64,000 nt of DNA from Alphaproteobacteria bacterium (GCA_028281325.1 JANQKC010000032.1:38187-102186), one strand, 5' to 3'; positions 16,970 through 27,107 are shown, counted from the first letter of the stretch. Numbers and translations: made by a program. The notes: a model not told the origin generated them from the letters alone.

Positions 16970-18234
16970 CGGCTCACCTCGTTGAAGGGCAGGAAATCGA
17001 CCATCGCGCCCTTTTCCAACCGGGTCACGTCCTCGGGCAACTCGACCAAACCGTCCGCGCCCACGAGCGAGGACAGCATGCCCGCGCCGCTGCCGCCGTG
17101 CTTCTCGGCGCAGGCGACACCGTCCGCCCCGTCGGTGAGCCGGGCCCGCACGAATTCGCGCCGGTCCTTCTTTTTGCGGTAGTCGAAGCCGGCGCGAACG
17201 CGATAGTGGTGCGGGCTTACGTCGATCGCTCCGGACAGGCGCAGGAGCAGCGGCCGGGCGACGACCAGGAAGGTGACCATGACGGCAACCGGGTTGCCGG
17301 GCAGACCGATGATCGGCACCGGCCCGGCGTCCGAGGGAACGTGGCCCAAGGCGACCGGGCGGCCTGGCTTGATCGCCAGCATCCAGAAATGCAACTGGCC
17401 CAGGGTCTCCACCACCCGGCGCACGTGGTCTTCCTCGCCGACCGACATGCCGCCGGAGGAAACCAGGGCGTCATGCGTGGCGGCGGCGTCGGCAATGGTC
17501 TTTGCGATGACGGACTCGTCGTCGGGCAAGATGCCGAGATCGGTCACGCCGCAGCCGAGCTGCGCCAGCGCCGCCTTGAGGGTGAAGCGGTTGGAATCGT
17601 AAATCGCGCCCGGACGCAGTGGGCCGCCGGGCTCGCACAGTTCGTCGCCGGTGGAGAAGACCGCGACCCGCAACGGCTTATGCGCGGTCACCGTGGTTCG
17701 GCCGACCGAGGCGGCGAGGCCGACATCCTGCGGCCGTAGTCTGGTTCCGCGCCGGAGCACCATGCTGCCGGTCGTTATGTCTTCGCCGGCGTCGCGTCGG
17801 TTGGCGCCGCGTTTGATTCCAGGCGCGATGGTCACGACGCCGTCCTTCTCATCGCAGTCTTCCTGCATCATCACCGTGTCCGGACCCGCCGGCATCGGCG
17901 CGCCGGTGAAGATACGGATGGCCTCGCCGCGTTGCGCGGTTCGATCGAGCGGATGACCCGCCGCCGCACGGCCACCGACCGGCAGCCGCGACGGCGCATC
18001 GGGATCGAGATCGTCGAAGAAGACCGCATAGCCGTCGACCGCCGAATTGTCGTGCTGCGGCACATCGATCGGCGAAGCCACGTCGTCGGCCAGGATACGG
18101 CCGACCGCCGTGTCGAGGGCGATCTCCTCGCTTTCGACGACCGGCACGATCCGGCCGTCCAACTGCGCCAGGGCTTCCGCTGTGGTCATCAGCGGCTTGC
18201 CCGTCGCGAAGCAGTCGTCGCTAAGCTGCGCCAT
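16966..18234 (-). CDS. moeA: Molybdopterin molybdenumtransferase MoeA
   Basis: Inserts molybdate into adenylylated molybdopterin. The start at 18234 (MAQLSDDCFATGKPLMTTAE) overlaps the mobB gene by 14 bases; the open frame upstream of it is antisense-like filler. 422 aa. Seen: domain I region DVPQHDNSAVDGYAVFF, GEAIRIFTGAPMPAGPDTV, domain III with STGDELCEPGGPLRPGAIYD, the SSGGMSVGEEDH motif, and IGLPGNPVAVMVTF. Glp/gephyrin-type. Overlaps moaD by 4 bases. Confidence 0.97.
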   Translation of the reverse strand: MAQLSDDCFATGKPLMTTAEALAQLDGRIVPVVESEEIALDTAVGRILADDVASPIDVPQHDNSAVDGYAVFFDDLDPDAPSRLPVGGRAAAGHPLDRTAQRGEAIRIFTGAPMPAGPDTVMMQEDCDEKDGVVTIAPGIKRGANRRDAGEDITTGSMVLRRGTRLRPQDVGLAASVGRTTVTAHKPLRVAVFSTGDELCEPGGPLRPGAIYDSNRFTLKAALAQLGCGVTDLGILPDDESVIAKTIADAAATHDALVSSGGMSVGEEDHVRRVVETLGQLHFWMLAIKPGRPVALGHVPSDAGPVPIIGLPGNPVAVMVTFLVVARPLLLRLSGAIDVSPHHYRVRAGFDYRKKKDRREFVRARLTDGADGVACAEKHGGSGAGMLSSLVGADGLVELPEDVTRLEKGAMVDFLPFNEVSR

Positions 18235-18766
18235 CGGGTACGGCCTGCTTGGTTTGCGACAGGGTGCAGTGGTCGATGATGAAGTCGGCGACGGATGGAA
18301 TGTCGTTGAGGTCGAGGATCGGTAATGCGCGTGTCGCGATGGCCCGGACGCCCTCGGCGTCGTCGGTCGCGATCGCGACGATATGAGGGTCCTCGTTGGC
18401 CAGCAGCGCCTTGCCGACCGACGGCCGATGGATCTCCAGCTTGTCATGCGCATGCGCCTTGAAGCCTTCGACAAACAGCAGGTCGACGGGGGTCATATGG
18501 TTGATCAGGTCCGCCATGTCCGGTTCCGGTTCGTTCCGGTTCTCATGCATCAGGGCCCAGCGCTTGGATGAGGTCACCAGGACTTCGGTCGCGCCGGCCT
18601 CACGATGGACATAGGAGTCCTTGCCCGGTTTGTCGACATCAAAGGCGTGATGGGCGTGTTTCATGGTAGATACGGTGACGCCGCGCGCAACAAATACGGG
18701 TAGAAGCTGCTGAACCAGCGTGGTTTTGCCGCTGCCGCTCCACCCTGCGAGTCCGAAAATCTTCAT
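18221..18766 (-). CDS. mobB: Molybdopterin-guanine dinucleotide biosynthesis protein MobB
   Basis: GTP-binding accessory protein that works with MobA in forming the MGD form of the cofactor. 181 aa. P-loop GWSGSGKTT at residues 8-16, TMKHAHHAFDVDKPGKDSYV with the conserved His-Asp-Lys-Asp-Ser segment, and VDLLFVEGFK (Walker B-like). mobA is not in the window. It lies between pgsA (32-base gap) and moeA, which it overlaps by 14 bases. Confidence 0.96.
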   Translation of the reverse strand: MKIFGLAGWSGSGKTTLVQQLLPVFVARGVTVSTMKHAHHAFDVDKPGKDSYVHREAGATEVLVTSSKRWALMHENRNEPEPDMADLINHMTPVDLLFVEGFKAHAHDKLEIHRPSVGKALLANEDPHIVAIATDDAEGVRAIATRALPILDLNDIPSVADFIIDHCTLSQTKQAVPDGAA

Positions 18767-18798
18767 CGATATAGTGTGTTGCGCCGATGGCCGTGCGT

Positions 18799-19440
18799 CT
18801 AGCTCAAATTCTGAGCGGTTCCGGTCGGCTTGCCCGACGCGCCGGCCTTTTTCGCCGCCGGTTTGGTCGGTTTTTCCGCCTCCGCGTCCCCGGTCAGATG
18901 CTTGAGACCCGCCTGTAGATAGTCATAGCCGGTGATCAGGGTCAGGAGCGCCGCGATCCATACCCCGGCTTCACCGATCCAGATGCTGGGAATCCAATCC
19001 GGGCTGGCGTCATGGACGATCAGGAACCCGAGCGCGAACATCTGGATCATCGTCTTCCATTTGGCCAGCCGGCTGACCGGCACGCCGACGGAGAGGGCGG
19101 CCAGATGCTCGCGCAGTCCGGACACCAGGATTTCGCGGATCAGGATGATCAATGCCGGCAACACCACCAAGCCGGCGATGCGGTCGGTCGCGACCAGCAT
19201 GAAGATCACCGCGGCGACCAGCAGCTTGTCGGCGACCGGGTCCATGAATCGGCCGAATTTCGATATCTGCCCCATCGACCGGGCGATATAGCCGTCGAAG
19301 AAGTCGGTCACGCAGGCTGCGGCATAGAGCCCGAGGGCGATCCAACGCGGCGTTTCGCCGTCCATGAAAAACAGGGCGACGATGGGCGGAATGATGAGAA
19401 TCCGCGACAGCGTGAGCAGGTTCGGCAGGTTGGTGAGCAT
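18799..19440 (-). CDS. pgsA: CDP-diacylglycerol-glycerol-3-phosphate 3-phosphatidyltransferase
   Basis: Inner-membrane enzyme of phosphatidylglycerol synthesis. 213 aa with N-terminal MLTNLPNLLTLSRILIIPPI and the complete CDP-alcohol phosphatidyltransferase motif D49-G50-x2-A53-R54-x8-G63-x3-D67-x3-D71. Several hydrophobic helices follow. The C-terminal 30 residues (Lys/Pro/Ala-rich) extend past the usual end. Located 60 bases downstream of uvrC on the same strand, the classical uvrC-pgsA pairing. Confidence 0.97.
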   Translation of the reverse strand: MLTNLPNLLTLSRILIIPPIVALFFMDGETPRWIALGLYAAACVTDFFDGYIARSMGQISKFGRFMDPVADKLLVAAVIFMLVATDRIAGLVVLPALIILIREILVSGLREHLAALSVGVPVSRLAKWKTMIQMFALGFLIVHDASPDWIPSIWIGEAGVWIAALLTLITGYDYLQAGLKHLTGDAEAEKPTKPAAKKAGASGKPTGTAQNLS

Positions 19441-19500
19441 GGCTCGCAGTCCAGTTCCGGGCGGAGAGATTGTCCGCCCGGTTATTCAGCCCGAAGTCTA

Positions 19501-21414
19501 CTAATCCTCGTTGAAATGACCATAGATTTTCTTAGCGACGGTCTGGCTAATTCCATCGACGGCCTCCAGGTCGGTCAGGCCGGCCCCGGCAACCGCCTGG
19601 GCCGACCCGAAATGCAGCAATAACGCCTTTTTCCGCTTCTGTCCGATCCCCGCGATTTCATCGAGCGGAGAGGCGGTTATGCCCTTGGCCCGGCGGGCCC
19701 GATGTGTCCCGATCGCGAATCGGTGGGCTTCGTCGCGCAGCCGCTGCAGGAAATACAGGACCGGGTCCCGCGGCGGCAGCATGAAGGCGCGGCGTCCCTC
19801 CATGTGAAATTGTTCCCGGCCGGCGTTCCGGTCCGGGCCTTTGGAGATGGCGACAAGGGCTACGTCGTCGATGCCCAGGTCTTCGAACACGTCTTGGACG
19901 ATCGACAGCTGGCCTTTGCCGCCGTCGATCACCACGAGGTCCGGCCAGGTGCCGGCCTCCCGGTCCGGGTCTTCCTTCAGGGCCCGCGCGAAACGCCGCG
20001 TCAGCACTTCCCGCATCATTGCATAATCGTCGCCGCCCGCGGCGTCGGTTTTATCTAAGCCGCGGATGTTGAACTTGCGATAGGCGTTTTTCATCAGCCC
20101 GTCGGGACCGGCGACGATCATGCCGCCGACGGCGTCGGCGCCCTGGATGTGGCTGTTGTCGTAGACCTCGATTCGCGCGGGCGGGGCGTCCAGGCCGAAT
20201 GTCTCGGCGACACCGTCCAACAGTTTGCGGTGCGAGGCGCTTTCCGCCATGCGCCGGGCCAGCGCGTCCCGGGCGTTGATCAGGGCGTGGTCGATCAGCT
20301 TCCGCCGGGCGCCGCGCTGCGGGGCGACGAGGCGCACCCGCCGTTCGGCTCGGACCGACAACGCTTCGCCCAATAAGGTCGCTTCCTTGGGCTTCACGCT
20401 CACCAGCACGACTTTCGGCGGCACGACCCGGTCGTAGAATTGGCCGATGAAAGCGGCCAGGACCTCGGGCGGCTCGACGGCGCGGTTATGGCTCGGGAAG
20501 AAGGCGCGGTTACCGTAGTTCCGGCCGTCGCGGAAGAAGAAGACCTGAACGCAGGACTGGCCGGCTTCCTGGTGTAACGCGATGACATCGGCCTCGTCGA
20601 GCCCTTCGACATTGATGTCCTGGTGCGACCGCACATGGCTCAGCGCGTTGATGCGGTCGCGCAAGGTGGCGGCGCGCTCGAATTCCAGCGCTTCGCTCGC
20701 GTCCTCCATATCGGCGGCGAGCTTTTCGACGATCCGGTGGCTGCGGCCGGCGAGGAAGTCATGCGCCTGCTCGACCAGCGCGGCGTAGTCGCTTTCGCTT
20801 ATCCGGTTGACGCAGGGCGCGCTGCAGCGCTTGATCTGATACTGCAGGCATGGCCGCGTGCGGGTCGAGAACACGTTGTCCGAGCAATTGCGCAGCAGGA
20901 AGGCGCGCTGCAGCGTGACGATCGTCCGGTTGACCGCCCCGGCGGAGGCGAACGGGCCGAAGTATCGGCCGTCCCTCGTCCGCGCGCCGCGATGCTTGAT
21001 GACCTGCGGGTAGGGATGGTCTCCGGTGATCAGGACGTAGGGAAACGATTTGTCGTCGCGCAGCAGCACGTTGTAGCGGGGCTTCAGCTTCTTGACCATG
21101 TTGGACTCAAGAAGCAGCGCCTCGACCTCGGTATGGGTCGTCACGAATTCCATCGACCGGGTCGCCGCGATCATGCGTTGCAGGCGAATCGGCAGCCGCG
21201 CGGGGCGGGTATAATTGACCACCCGGTTCCGCAGGTTGCGCGCCTTGCCGATGTAAAGTGCGTTGCCCTTTTCGTCCTGCATCCGGTAGACGCCCGGTCC
21301 GCCCGGCAGGGTGGCCAGATGCGCCTGAATCACGGACACGCCGGTGGCGAGACCGCCGCGAGGAGCGTCGCCTTCCGGAATAGCAACCTTGGGCCGATTT
21401 TTACTCTCGTCCAT
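19501..21414 (-). CDS. uvrC: Excinuclease ABC subunit C
   Basis: Nuclease of nucleotide excision repair making both incisions around a lesion. 637 aa. Seen: N-terminal GIY-YIG domain with [20 protein letters not shown], the UVR helix region around residues 200-240, an RNase H-like endonuclease domain with [20 protein letters not shown] and [14 protein letters not shown], then the C-terminal helix-hairpin-helix ([20 protein letters not shown]). The first 30 residues before the GIY-YIG core are an N-terminal extension. No LexA-like motif was noticed upstream. Confidence 0.98.
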   Translation of the reverse strand: MDESKNRPKVAIPEGDAPRGGLATGVSVIQAHLATLPGGPGVYRMQDEKGNALYIGKARNLRNRVVNYTRPARLPIRLQRMIAATRSMEFVTTHTEVEALLLESNMVKKLKPRYNVLLRDDKSFPYVLITGDHPYPQVIKHRGARTRDGRYFGPFASAGAVNRTIVTLQRAFLLRNCSDNVFSTRTRPCLQYQIKRCSAPCVNRISESDYAALVEQAHDFLAGRSHRIVEKLAADMEDASEALEFERAATLRDRINALSHVRSHQDINVEGLDEADVIALHQEAGQSCVQVFFFRDGRNYGNRAFFPSHNRAVEPPEVLAAFIGQFYDRVVPPKVVLVSVKPKEATLLGEALSVRAERRVRLVAPQRGARRKLIDHALINARDALARRMAESASHRKLLDGVAETFGLDAPPARIEVYDNSHIQGADAVGGMIVAGPDGLMKNAYRKFNIRGLDKTDAAGGDDYAMMREVLTRRFARALKEDPDREAGTWPDLVVIDGGKGQLSIVQDVFEDLGIDDVALVAISKGPDRNAGREQFHMEGRRAFMLPPRDPVLYFLQRLRDEAHRFAIGTHRARRAKGITASPLDEIAGIGQKRKKALLLHFGSAQAVAGAGLTDLEAVDGISQTVAKKIYGHFNED

Positions 21415-21872
21415 TTTCCGTGCCGTGTGGGTCCGTCTTTATGAAACTGCCCTAGGCCATGCCGGCCTGGCAATGCGCTTTCGCGAGGGGGCCGGATGCC
21501 GTCTATGGGCGTCCCGTGGCGGTGTATTCGTAACCCATCGTTGCATTGTTCCCGCGCTGCGAATCGGTCGCTCTTACATATCCACCTTTTCTGTGGATAA
21601 CTCTGTTGACATCGACATACGAATCTCGCGCGTCCTCCGTGAGCCAAGCGCTTCAGCCAATTGCATAAAAAATAGGCATATATTCTAAGAAATTGATTTT
21701 CAAAGAAAATAAAAAGAAAACTTATTCCCGTTTTATTTCGAATCGGCTTTTCGCCGCGAAAAGGCTGGTTTGTGGCAGAGAAATTGCCGCTGTGCAAAAC
21801 TTCACCCGAGTCGCGCCGATCCTAAGTCCTTTTTTTTGAAAGGCTTGGGTCGGAAGACCAAGGGTTTAGCCG
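21415..21872. other. AT-rich intergenic region with a DnaA-box-like site
   Basis: 458 bases upstream of uvrC without a recognisable gene. The stretch 21650-21740 is strikingly A/T-rich compared with the rest of the window. A perfect copy of the E. coli DnaA box, TTATCCACA, is present on the minus strand at 21600-21592, and a weaker match (ATATCCACC) at 21578-21586. No other DnaA boxes, tRNA or ORF was seen. The region may only be a promoter/spacer; the origin interpretation is not supported by neighbours. Confidence 0.5.
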
Positions 21873-22637
21873 TTATTCCGGGGGCGTTTGTCCGGCGACC
21901 GGTTGAGCCCAACCGAGATGTTGCCCCGAATCCAGTGCGAGCATTTGGCCGGTCATCGAGCCCGCGTCCACGATAAACCGGACCCCGGCGCAAATCTCTT
22001 TCGGGTCGACCGCGCGCTGCAACGGCATGGACTCACACTGTTCCCGAAACTGCGCCGGCGTTTGGCGCGTATTCGCCAGGGTAGGGCCAGGGCCGATGGC
22101 GTTCACCCGAATTCTGGGCGCGAGCGCCAAGGCCAGCGTCTGTGTCAGGGTCCAGAGCGCAGCCTTGCTGACGGTGTAGGAGGTGAAATGCGGCGTCAGA
22201 TTCCAGACTCGTTCGTCGAGCATGTTCACCACGACGCCATCCGCGTCCCCGGGCAGGGCCTCCACCATCTTCTGAATCAGGACGAAAGGGGCACGCAGGT
22301 TAACGTCGAGATGCCCATCCCAACTTTCGCGGGTCACGGTATCGGCCTCGTCACGCTCGAACCGCGACGCATTGTTCACGAGGCAGCCGATCGGGCCCAA
22401 GGCCTCGGTGGCCTCGGCGATCAGGGCGCTTACCTGCGACTCGTCGCACAGGTCGGCCGCGAGCGTCACTGCCTTGCCGCCGCTGTTGACGATCTCGGCG
22501 GCGACCGCTTCGGCGTCCTCGCGGGACGTGTTGTGGTGAATGCCGACCGACCAGCCATGGCGGGCAAGATCGAGCGCGATGGCGCGGCCGATCCGGCGCG
22601 CGCCGCCGGTCACCAGGGCGTTCTTCGGCATGGTCAT
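21873..22637 (-). CDS. SDR-family oxidoreductase, FolM/pteridine reductase-like
   Basis: Short-chain dehydrogenase of 254 aa. The cofactor motif is TGGARRIG (residues 10-17), the TGxxxR form seen in FolM dihydromonapterin reductases and PTR1 pteridine reductases, suggesting NADPH preference. Other parts: LVNNASRFERDEAD, VNMLDERVWNLTPHFTSYTV with catalytic Tyr in YTVSK, and IRVNAIGPGPTL. A role in pterin/folate reduction is likely from family resemblance, but no folate gene is adjacent. The gene ends 46 bases upstream of nothing else on its strand; it lies downstream of the enolase-superfamily gene. Confidence 0.8.
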   Translation of the reverse strand: MTMPKNALVTGGARRIGRAIALDLARHGWSVGIHHNTSREDAEAVAAEIVNSGGKAVTLAADLCDESQVSALIAEATEALGPIGCLVNNASRFERDEADTVTRESWDGHLDVNLRAPFVLIQKMVEALPGDADGVVVNMLDERVWNLTPHFTSYTVSKAALWTLTQTLALALAPRIRVNAIGPGPTLANTRQTPAQFREQCESMPLQRAVDPKEICAGVRFIVDAGSMTGQMLALDSGQHLGWAQPVAGQTPPE

Positions 22638-22683
22638 GCCGAAGAAGATAGAGCGGCGACCCGGGTCGGTACAGGGGCCATGC

Positions 22684-23832
22684 CTAGGCTTTATATTTTT
22701 CGATGGCGTCCCAGTTGATATCCACGCCGAAGCCGGGTTCGTGGCTCAGGTGGACGCGTCCGTCGCGGAAATGCGCGCCGCCGCTGTAGATGTCGTGCTG
22801 GATCGGGTGGCGGTCGTGGCTGCCGTGCGATTCCGCGCCGAAAGCCGCGTCGCCGAAGGCCGAGACCAGCGGCGCGTGGATGTGCGCGGCGGTATGCGGC
22901 GCGATCTGCACGCCGCGCGCTTCCGCGTAGTGGGCGATGCGCAGGGATTCGGTGAACCCGGCGTGCCGTGTCGAGTCGAACTGCACGTAACGGATCGATC
23001 CGGAATCGATGAAGTCTCGGACGGTGAACCGGTGCCACTCGCGCTCGCAATGGGCCAACGGGATCGGCGAGTTATCGGCAAGGGTGACGAAATCCGCCGG
23101 CTGCAAATGCCAATGCAACGGTTCCTCCAGCCAGAAGATGTCGAACGGTTCGACCGCGTGCGCGAAGCGGATGCAGTCGTCGACGCCGTAAGGCGCGTTC
23201 ATGTCGAGCATGAACAAGGTATCCTTGCCGATCGCCTCGCGGGTGGCGCGGATGCGCTCGACCTCGTCGGCCATCGACAGCGCGCCGGTCTTGAGCTTTA
23301 CCGCCGTGAAGCCGTTCGCGACGAAACCGCCGAGTTCCTCGGCGCAGGCGGTGAGGGGCGCGCCTTCGACGTAATATCCGCCGGTGGCGTAGGTGAAGAC
23401 CGAGTCGGCGGTGCCGCCGAGCAACTTGTGGACCGGCAGGCCCGTGGCCTTGCCCTTGATGTCCCAGAGCGCGATATCGATTCCGCCGATCGCCGCCATG
23501 ATCTGCGGCCGCTGATTGCGGGGCAGCGGCGCCGGCATGCCATCCCAGCCGCCGAGACCGCCGGGGCGGGGCGAGGTGAGCGAGAACAGCTTCTCCCAGA
23601 TATCCACATGCCCGTGCGGGTCCATCCCCGCGATCACCTCGCCGAAGGTGGCGATCAGGTCGCAGATCAGTTTCTGCGGTCCACCTTGCACCTCGCCGTA
23701 GCCGGTGACGCCGTCGTCGGTCCGCACCTCGACCAGGATAAGGCTGGCGCTGTCGCTGATCTCATGCGCCGTCCAACTCGGCGGATCGATTTTGGCGTAG
23801 AGAGGGTAGCTGCGCACGTCGGTGATTTTCAT
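22684..23832 (-). CDS. Mandelate racemase/muconate lactonizing enzyme family protein
   Basis: Enolase-superfamily enzyme that abstracts a proton alpha to a carboxylate using a divalent metal. 382 aa. Seen: N-terminal capping domain (to about residue 130), then the barrel with FTAVKLKTGA (Lys-x-Lys catalytic motif), metal ligands in FMLDMNAPYGVDD (Asp), FWLEEPLHW (Glu) and AHCEREW (Glu), and a C-terminal PHTAAHIHAPLVSAFGDAAF with a conserved His. Probably a sugar-acid dehydratase or related enzyme; the substrate is not determinable. Next gene, 46 bases downstream, is the SDR. Confidence 0.88.
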   Translation of the reverse strand: MKITDVRSYPLYAKIDPPSWTAHEISDSASLILVEVRTDDGVTGYGEVQGGPQKLICDLIATFGEVIAGMDPHGHVDIWEKLFSLTSPRPGGLGGWDGMPAPLPRNQRPQIMAAIGGIDIALWDIKGKATGLPVHKLLGGTADSVFTYATGGYYVEGAPLTACAEELGGFVANGFTAVKLKTGALSMADEVERIRATREAIGKDTLFMLDMNAPYGVDDCIRFAHAVEPFDIFWLEEPLHWHLQPADFVTLADNSPIPLAHCEREWHRFTVRDFIDSGSIRYVQFDSTRHAGFTESLRIAHYAEARGVQIAPHTAAHIHAPLVSAFGDAAFGAESHGSHDRHPIQHDIYSGGAHFRDGRVHLSHEPGFGVDINWDAIEKYKA

Positions 23833-23961
23833 GATGGCGTTCCGGTTCGTTTTTCGGATTGGCGGTCGCGGCGCATCTTAGCCCGGCCGGCCGGGGCGAG
23901 GGCAAGTCGGTGGTGATGCGCGAGATTTGGCAATAGTTGGGCGGGTTTTCGCAACCGGATG

Positions 23962-24035
23962 CTTCGACAAGCTCAGCATGAGGCGGTTGGTCGAACTGCT
24001 CATCCAATCCCGTCCTTATCCTGAGCCTGTCGAAG
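23962..24035. repeat. REP-like inverted repeat
   Basis: Two 22-base arms in opposite orientation: 23962-23983 (CTTCGACAAGCTCAGCATGAG plus one base) and 24014-24035, whose reverse complement differs from the first at four positions. The core CTTCGACAxGCTCAGxAT is a widespread intergenic palindromic repeat in proteobacterial genomes. It lies in the 340-base gap (23833-24172) between uvrB and the enolase-family gene, which otherwise holds only a second repeat. Confidence 0.75.
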
Positions 24036-24097
24036 GATGTGCCTGGGGCAAATCGGCATCCGGAGCAATCACCCTCATTGCGCTTTTCCTGCGGACG

Positions 24098-24145
24098 CGG
24101 GAATCCAGAAGGTTCGACCGCGATGGATTCCCGTTTTCACGGGAA
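24098..24145. repeat. Dispersed palindromic repeat (CGGGAATCCA type)
   Basis: CGGGAATCCA at 24098-24107 is mirrored by TGGATTCCCG at 24124-24133, and the latter continues into a second hairpin, TTCCCG-TTTTCA-CGGGAA minus overlap (24128-24145). This element resembles the short dispersed repeat with arms ATTCCCG/CGGGAAT common between genes in Proteobacteria. It lies 28 bases beyond the uvrB stop and could act as an RNA-stabilising 3' structure. Confidence 0.7.
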
Positions 24146-24172
24146 TGACGATCAGATTGTGAAACTTTTGAC

Positions 24173-26401
24173 CTACACCCGTGGCCGGAAGGCCTTTTTG
24201 CGCTTGGCCTTGCCGCGGCCCTTGGCGCGTTTGCCCTTGGGCAGCACCCCGTCGGGGACCGACTGGATGCTCGCGGCGATTTCCGGGTTGATGGGTGCGG
24301 CATCGACCGGCAAGTCGAGGTCGCAGGCCTCCAGGCGCTTGATCTCGTCGCGCATCATCGCCGCGGTCTCGAATTCCAGGTCGGCGGCGGCGGCCCGCAT
24401 TCGCGATTCCAGTTCCTGGACGTAGGTCTTGAGATCCATGCCGACGAGATGCGCGTGTTCGGCGTCGCCGGTATTCACGGTGACATGGTCGCGCTCGTAG
24501 ACGCTTTGTAGAATATCGCCGATCTGCTTGCGGACGGATTCCGGCGTGATGCCGTGCGCGGCGTTATAGGCCTGCTGCTTCTCGCGCCGCCGGTTGGTCT
24601 CGCTCAGCGCGTAGTCCAGCGAGTCCGTCATCTTGTCGGCATACAGCAGCACCCGGCCGTCCACGTTTCGCGCGGCCCGGCCGATGGTCTGGATCAGCGA
24701 GGTGCGCGACCGCAGATAGCCTTCCTTGTCGGCGTCGAGGATGGCGACCAGCGCGCATTCGGGAATGTCGAGCCCTTCGCGCAGCAGGTTGATCCCGACT
24801 AGCACGTCGAACACGCCGAGGCGCAGGTCGCGGATGATCTCGATCCGCTCCAGCGTGTCCACGTCGGAATGGATGTAGCGCACCTTGAGACCGGCCTCGC
24901 CCATGTATTCGGTCAGGTCCTCGGCCATGCGCTTGGTCAGCGTCGTGACCAGCACGCGCTGGCCCTTTTCCGCGCAGGTCTTGCATTCGGCCAGCAGGTC
25001 GTCGACCTGCGTTTCGGTCGGCCGGATGATGCAGACCGGATCGATCAGGCCGGTCGGCCGGACCACCTGTTCGGTGAAGACGCCGCCGGTGCGCTCCAGC
25101 TCCCAGGGACCGGGCGTCGCCGAGACATAGACCGTCTGCGGCCGCATTGCGTCCCATTCCTCGAATTTCAAGGGCCGGTTGTCGACGCAGGACGGCAGCC
25201 GGAAGCCGAACTCCGACAGCGTGGACTTGCGGGCATAGTCGCCTTTGAACATGCCACCGACCTGCGGCACGGTGACATGCGATTCGTCGACGATCAGTAA
25301 CGCGTTGTCCGGCAGGTATTCGAACAGCGTCGGCGGCGGTTCGCCGGGATTCCGCCCCGTCAGATAGCGCGAGTAGTTCTCGATGCCGGCGCAGGAGCCG
25401 GTCGCCTCGATCATCTCCAGATCGAAGGTCGAGCGCTGCTCCAGCCGCTGCGCTTCCAGCAGTTTGTTCTCGCGGTTCAGCACGTCGAGATGCTGTTTCA
25501 GCTCTTCCTTGATGCCGATCACGGCTTGGGTCAGCGTCGGTTTCGGCGTCACGTAATGGCTGTTCGCGTAGATGCGGACGGCTTCCAGCGCGCCGGTCTT
25601 CTCGCCGGTCAGCGGGTCGAATTCCTGGATCGACTCGATCTCGTCGCCGAACATGGAGAGTCGCCACGCGCGGTCCTCGTAATGCGCCGGGAAGATTTCC
25701 AGCACGTCGCCGCGCACCCGGAACGTCCCGCGCTGGAAGTTGTTGTCGTTGCGGCGGTATTGGATCTCGACGAGCTTGCGCATGATCTCGCGCGGATCGA
25801 TCGACTGGCCGATCTTCAACGGCACGACCATCTGCGAATAAGTTTCGACCGAACCGATACCGTAGATGCAGGAGACCGAGGCGACGATGATCACGTCGTC
25901 GCGTTCCAGCAGCGCGCGGGTAGCCGAATGGCGCATCCGGTCGATCTGCTCGTTGATCGAGGCGTCCTTCTCGATATAGGTGTCGGTCCGCGGGACGTAG
26001 GCTTCCGGCTGGTAATAGTCGTAATAGGAGACGAAATACTCGACCGCGTTGTTCGGGAAGAAGCCCTTCATCTCGCCGTAGAGCTGGGCGGCCAGCGTCT
26101 TGTTGGGCGCGAGGATCAGCGTCGGGCGCTGCAGCTTCTGCACCACATGCGCCATGGTGAACGTCTTGCCCGATCCGGTGACGCCGAGCAACACCTGATC
26201 CCGCTCGCCCTCATTCAGGGCCTGCGAAATCTCGGCGATGGCGTTGGGCTGGTCGCCCGCCGGCTCGTATTCCGAGACCAGATCGAAGGCCACCCCGCCC
26301 TCGGACAGCGGCCGGTCATAGCGTTTCGACGGCAACCACGGCGATAGCAGGGGCGCGGCGTCGGACAGGCCGGGCGCGTCGGTGACGGCATTCTCGCTCA
26401 T
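24173..26401 (-). CDS. uvrB: Excinuclease ABC subunit B
   Basis: Helicase-like damage verification subunit of nucleotide excision repair. 742 aa from the ATG at 26401. Seen: Walker A GVTGSGKT at residues 73-80, beta-hairpin region with [33 protein letters not shown] (Walker B), helicase motif [20 protein letters not shown], and a C-terminal UVR domain ([20 protein letters not shown]) for UvrC contact. The N-terminus (residues 1-30) is longer than E. coli UvrB. A perfect TATAAT ends 6 bases before the ATG, implying a leaderless transcript. Confidence 0.98.
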   Translation of the reverse strand: MSENAVTDAPGLSDAAPLLSPWLPSKRYDRPLSEGGVAFDLVSEYEPAGDQPNAIAEISQALNEGERDQVLLGVTGSGKTFTMAHVVQKLQRPTLILAPNKTLAAQLYGEMKGFFPNNAVEYFVSYYDYYQPEAYVPRTDTYIEKDASINEQIDRMRHSATRALLERDDVIIVASVSCIYGIGSVETYSQMVVPLKIGQSIDPREIMRKLVEIQYRRNDNNFQRGTFRVRGDVLEIFPAHYEDRAWRLSMFGDEIESIQEFDPLTGEKTGALEAVRIYANSHYVTPKPTLTQAVIGIKEELKQHLDVLNRENKLLEAQRLEQRSTFDLEMIEATGSCAGIENYSRYLTGRNPGEPPPTLFEYLPDNALLIVDESHVTVPQVGGMFKGDYARKSTLSEFGFRLPSCVDNRPLKFEEWDAMRPQTVYVSATPGPWELERTGGVFTEQVVRPTGLIDPVCIIRPTETQVDDLLAECKTCAEKGQRVLVTTLTKRMAEDLTEYMGEAGLKVRYIHSDVDTLERIEIIRDLRLGVFDVLVGINLLREGLDIPECALVAILDADKEGYLRSRTSLIQTIGRAARNVDGRVLLYADKMTDSLDYALSETNRRREKQQAYNAAHGITPESVRKQIGDILQSVYERDHVTVNTGDAEHAHLVGMDLKTYVQELESRMRAAAADLEFETAAMMRDEIKRLEACDLDLPVDAAPINPEIAASIQSVPDGVLPKGKRAKGRGKAKRKKAFRPRV

Positions 26402-26407
26402 AGGGCG

Positions 26408-26413
26408 ATTATA
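26408..26413 (-). promoter_or_regulatory. uvrB -10 element, predicting leaderless transcription
   Basis: TATAAT on the minus strand, followed by six bases and then the uvrB ATG at 26401. With a normal -10 to +1 distance, transcription would begin at or next to the A of the start codon. No good -35 hexamer is evident 17 bases upstream, and no ribosome binding site is present before the ATG. Confidence 0.5.
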
Positions 26414-26540
26414 TAGGGTTTGGGCCGTAATTTGCGATGGCCGATCGACCCCTAAATCCAGTCTCCTGCCAATTCCGCGAATCATGGCATACTGCGCGGC
26501 TAACCGGCGCCTTTGGGCCGCCGGCATCGAGGGGGACAGA

Positions 26541-27107
26541 ATGGCACTACGGAACAGCGCCGGGCGGTACGGCGCGGTGGCGAAGCTCTTTCACTGGGCG
26601 GTTTTCCTGATTTTCGTCAACCAATACGTGACCGGCAGCGTCATGATGCGGCTGGGCAAGGGGCAGGCGTTCCTGGGCTATAGCGGGGGCGAGTTGTACA
26701 CGTGGCACAAGTCGGTCGGCACGGTGGTGCTGGCGGTGGTCCTGCTGCGCCTCGTCTGGCGCAAGACCACGCCGTTGCCCGACTGGGCCGAGACGCTGGA
26801 AGACTGGGAACGGGCCGTGACCAAATGGGTCGAAAGGGTCCTGTACGCTTGTATGATCCTGATGCCGGTCAGCGGGTATGTCTTCACCATGGCGGGTGGG
26901 TACCGCTTTAAGCTGTTCGGCGCCGTCGAATTGCCGGTGCTGATCGAGAAGAACGCGAGCCTCGCCGCGGTGGGCGAATGGTCGCATCTCGTTATCGGCT
27001 ACATGATCGTCATCGCCCTGACGGTGCATATCGGGCTTGGCCTGAAGCATCACCTGGTCGACAAGGACCGCTTCCTGAACCGGATGCTGCCCTTCACCAA
27101 GCAGTAG
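26541..27107 (+). CDS. Cytochrome b561 (bacterial type)
   Basis: Di-heme inner-membrane electron carrier. 188 aa with four hydrophobic helices (about 16-38, 57-75, 100-118, 148-168). Probable heme ligands are His18 (KLFHWAV), His56 (YTWHKSVG), His149 (EWSHLVIGY) and His163 (LTVHIGLG). ATG at 26541 follows GAGGGGGAC. Divergent from uvrB and 92 bases before the LLM gene. Electron partners are unknown; msrP in the same window lacks an adjacent MsrQ, so a partnership is conceivable but unsupported. Confidence 0.92.
   Translation: MALRNSAGRYGAVAKLFHWAVFLIFVNQYVTGSVMMRLGKGQAFLGYSGGELYTWHKSVGTVVLAVVLLRLVWRKTTPLPDWAETLEDWERAVTKWVERVLYACMILMPVSGYVFTMAGGYRFKLFGAVELPVLIEKNASLAAVGEWSHLVIGYMIVIALTVHIGLGLKHHLVDKDRFLNRMLPFTKQ

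Noticed and set aside
21415..21872. Chromosome replication origin
   Set aside because: Only one perfect and one weak DnaA box, and neighbours (uvrC and an SDR) are unlike the known origin contexts of this class.
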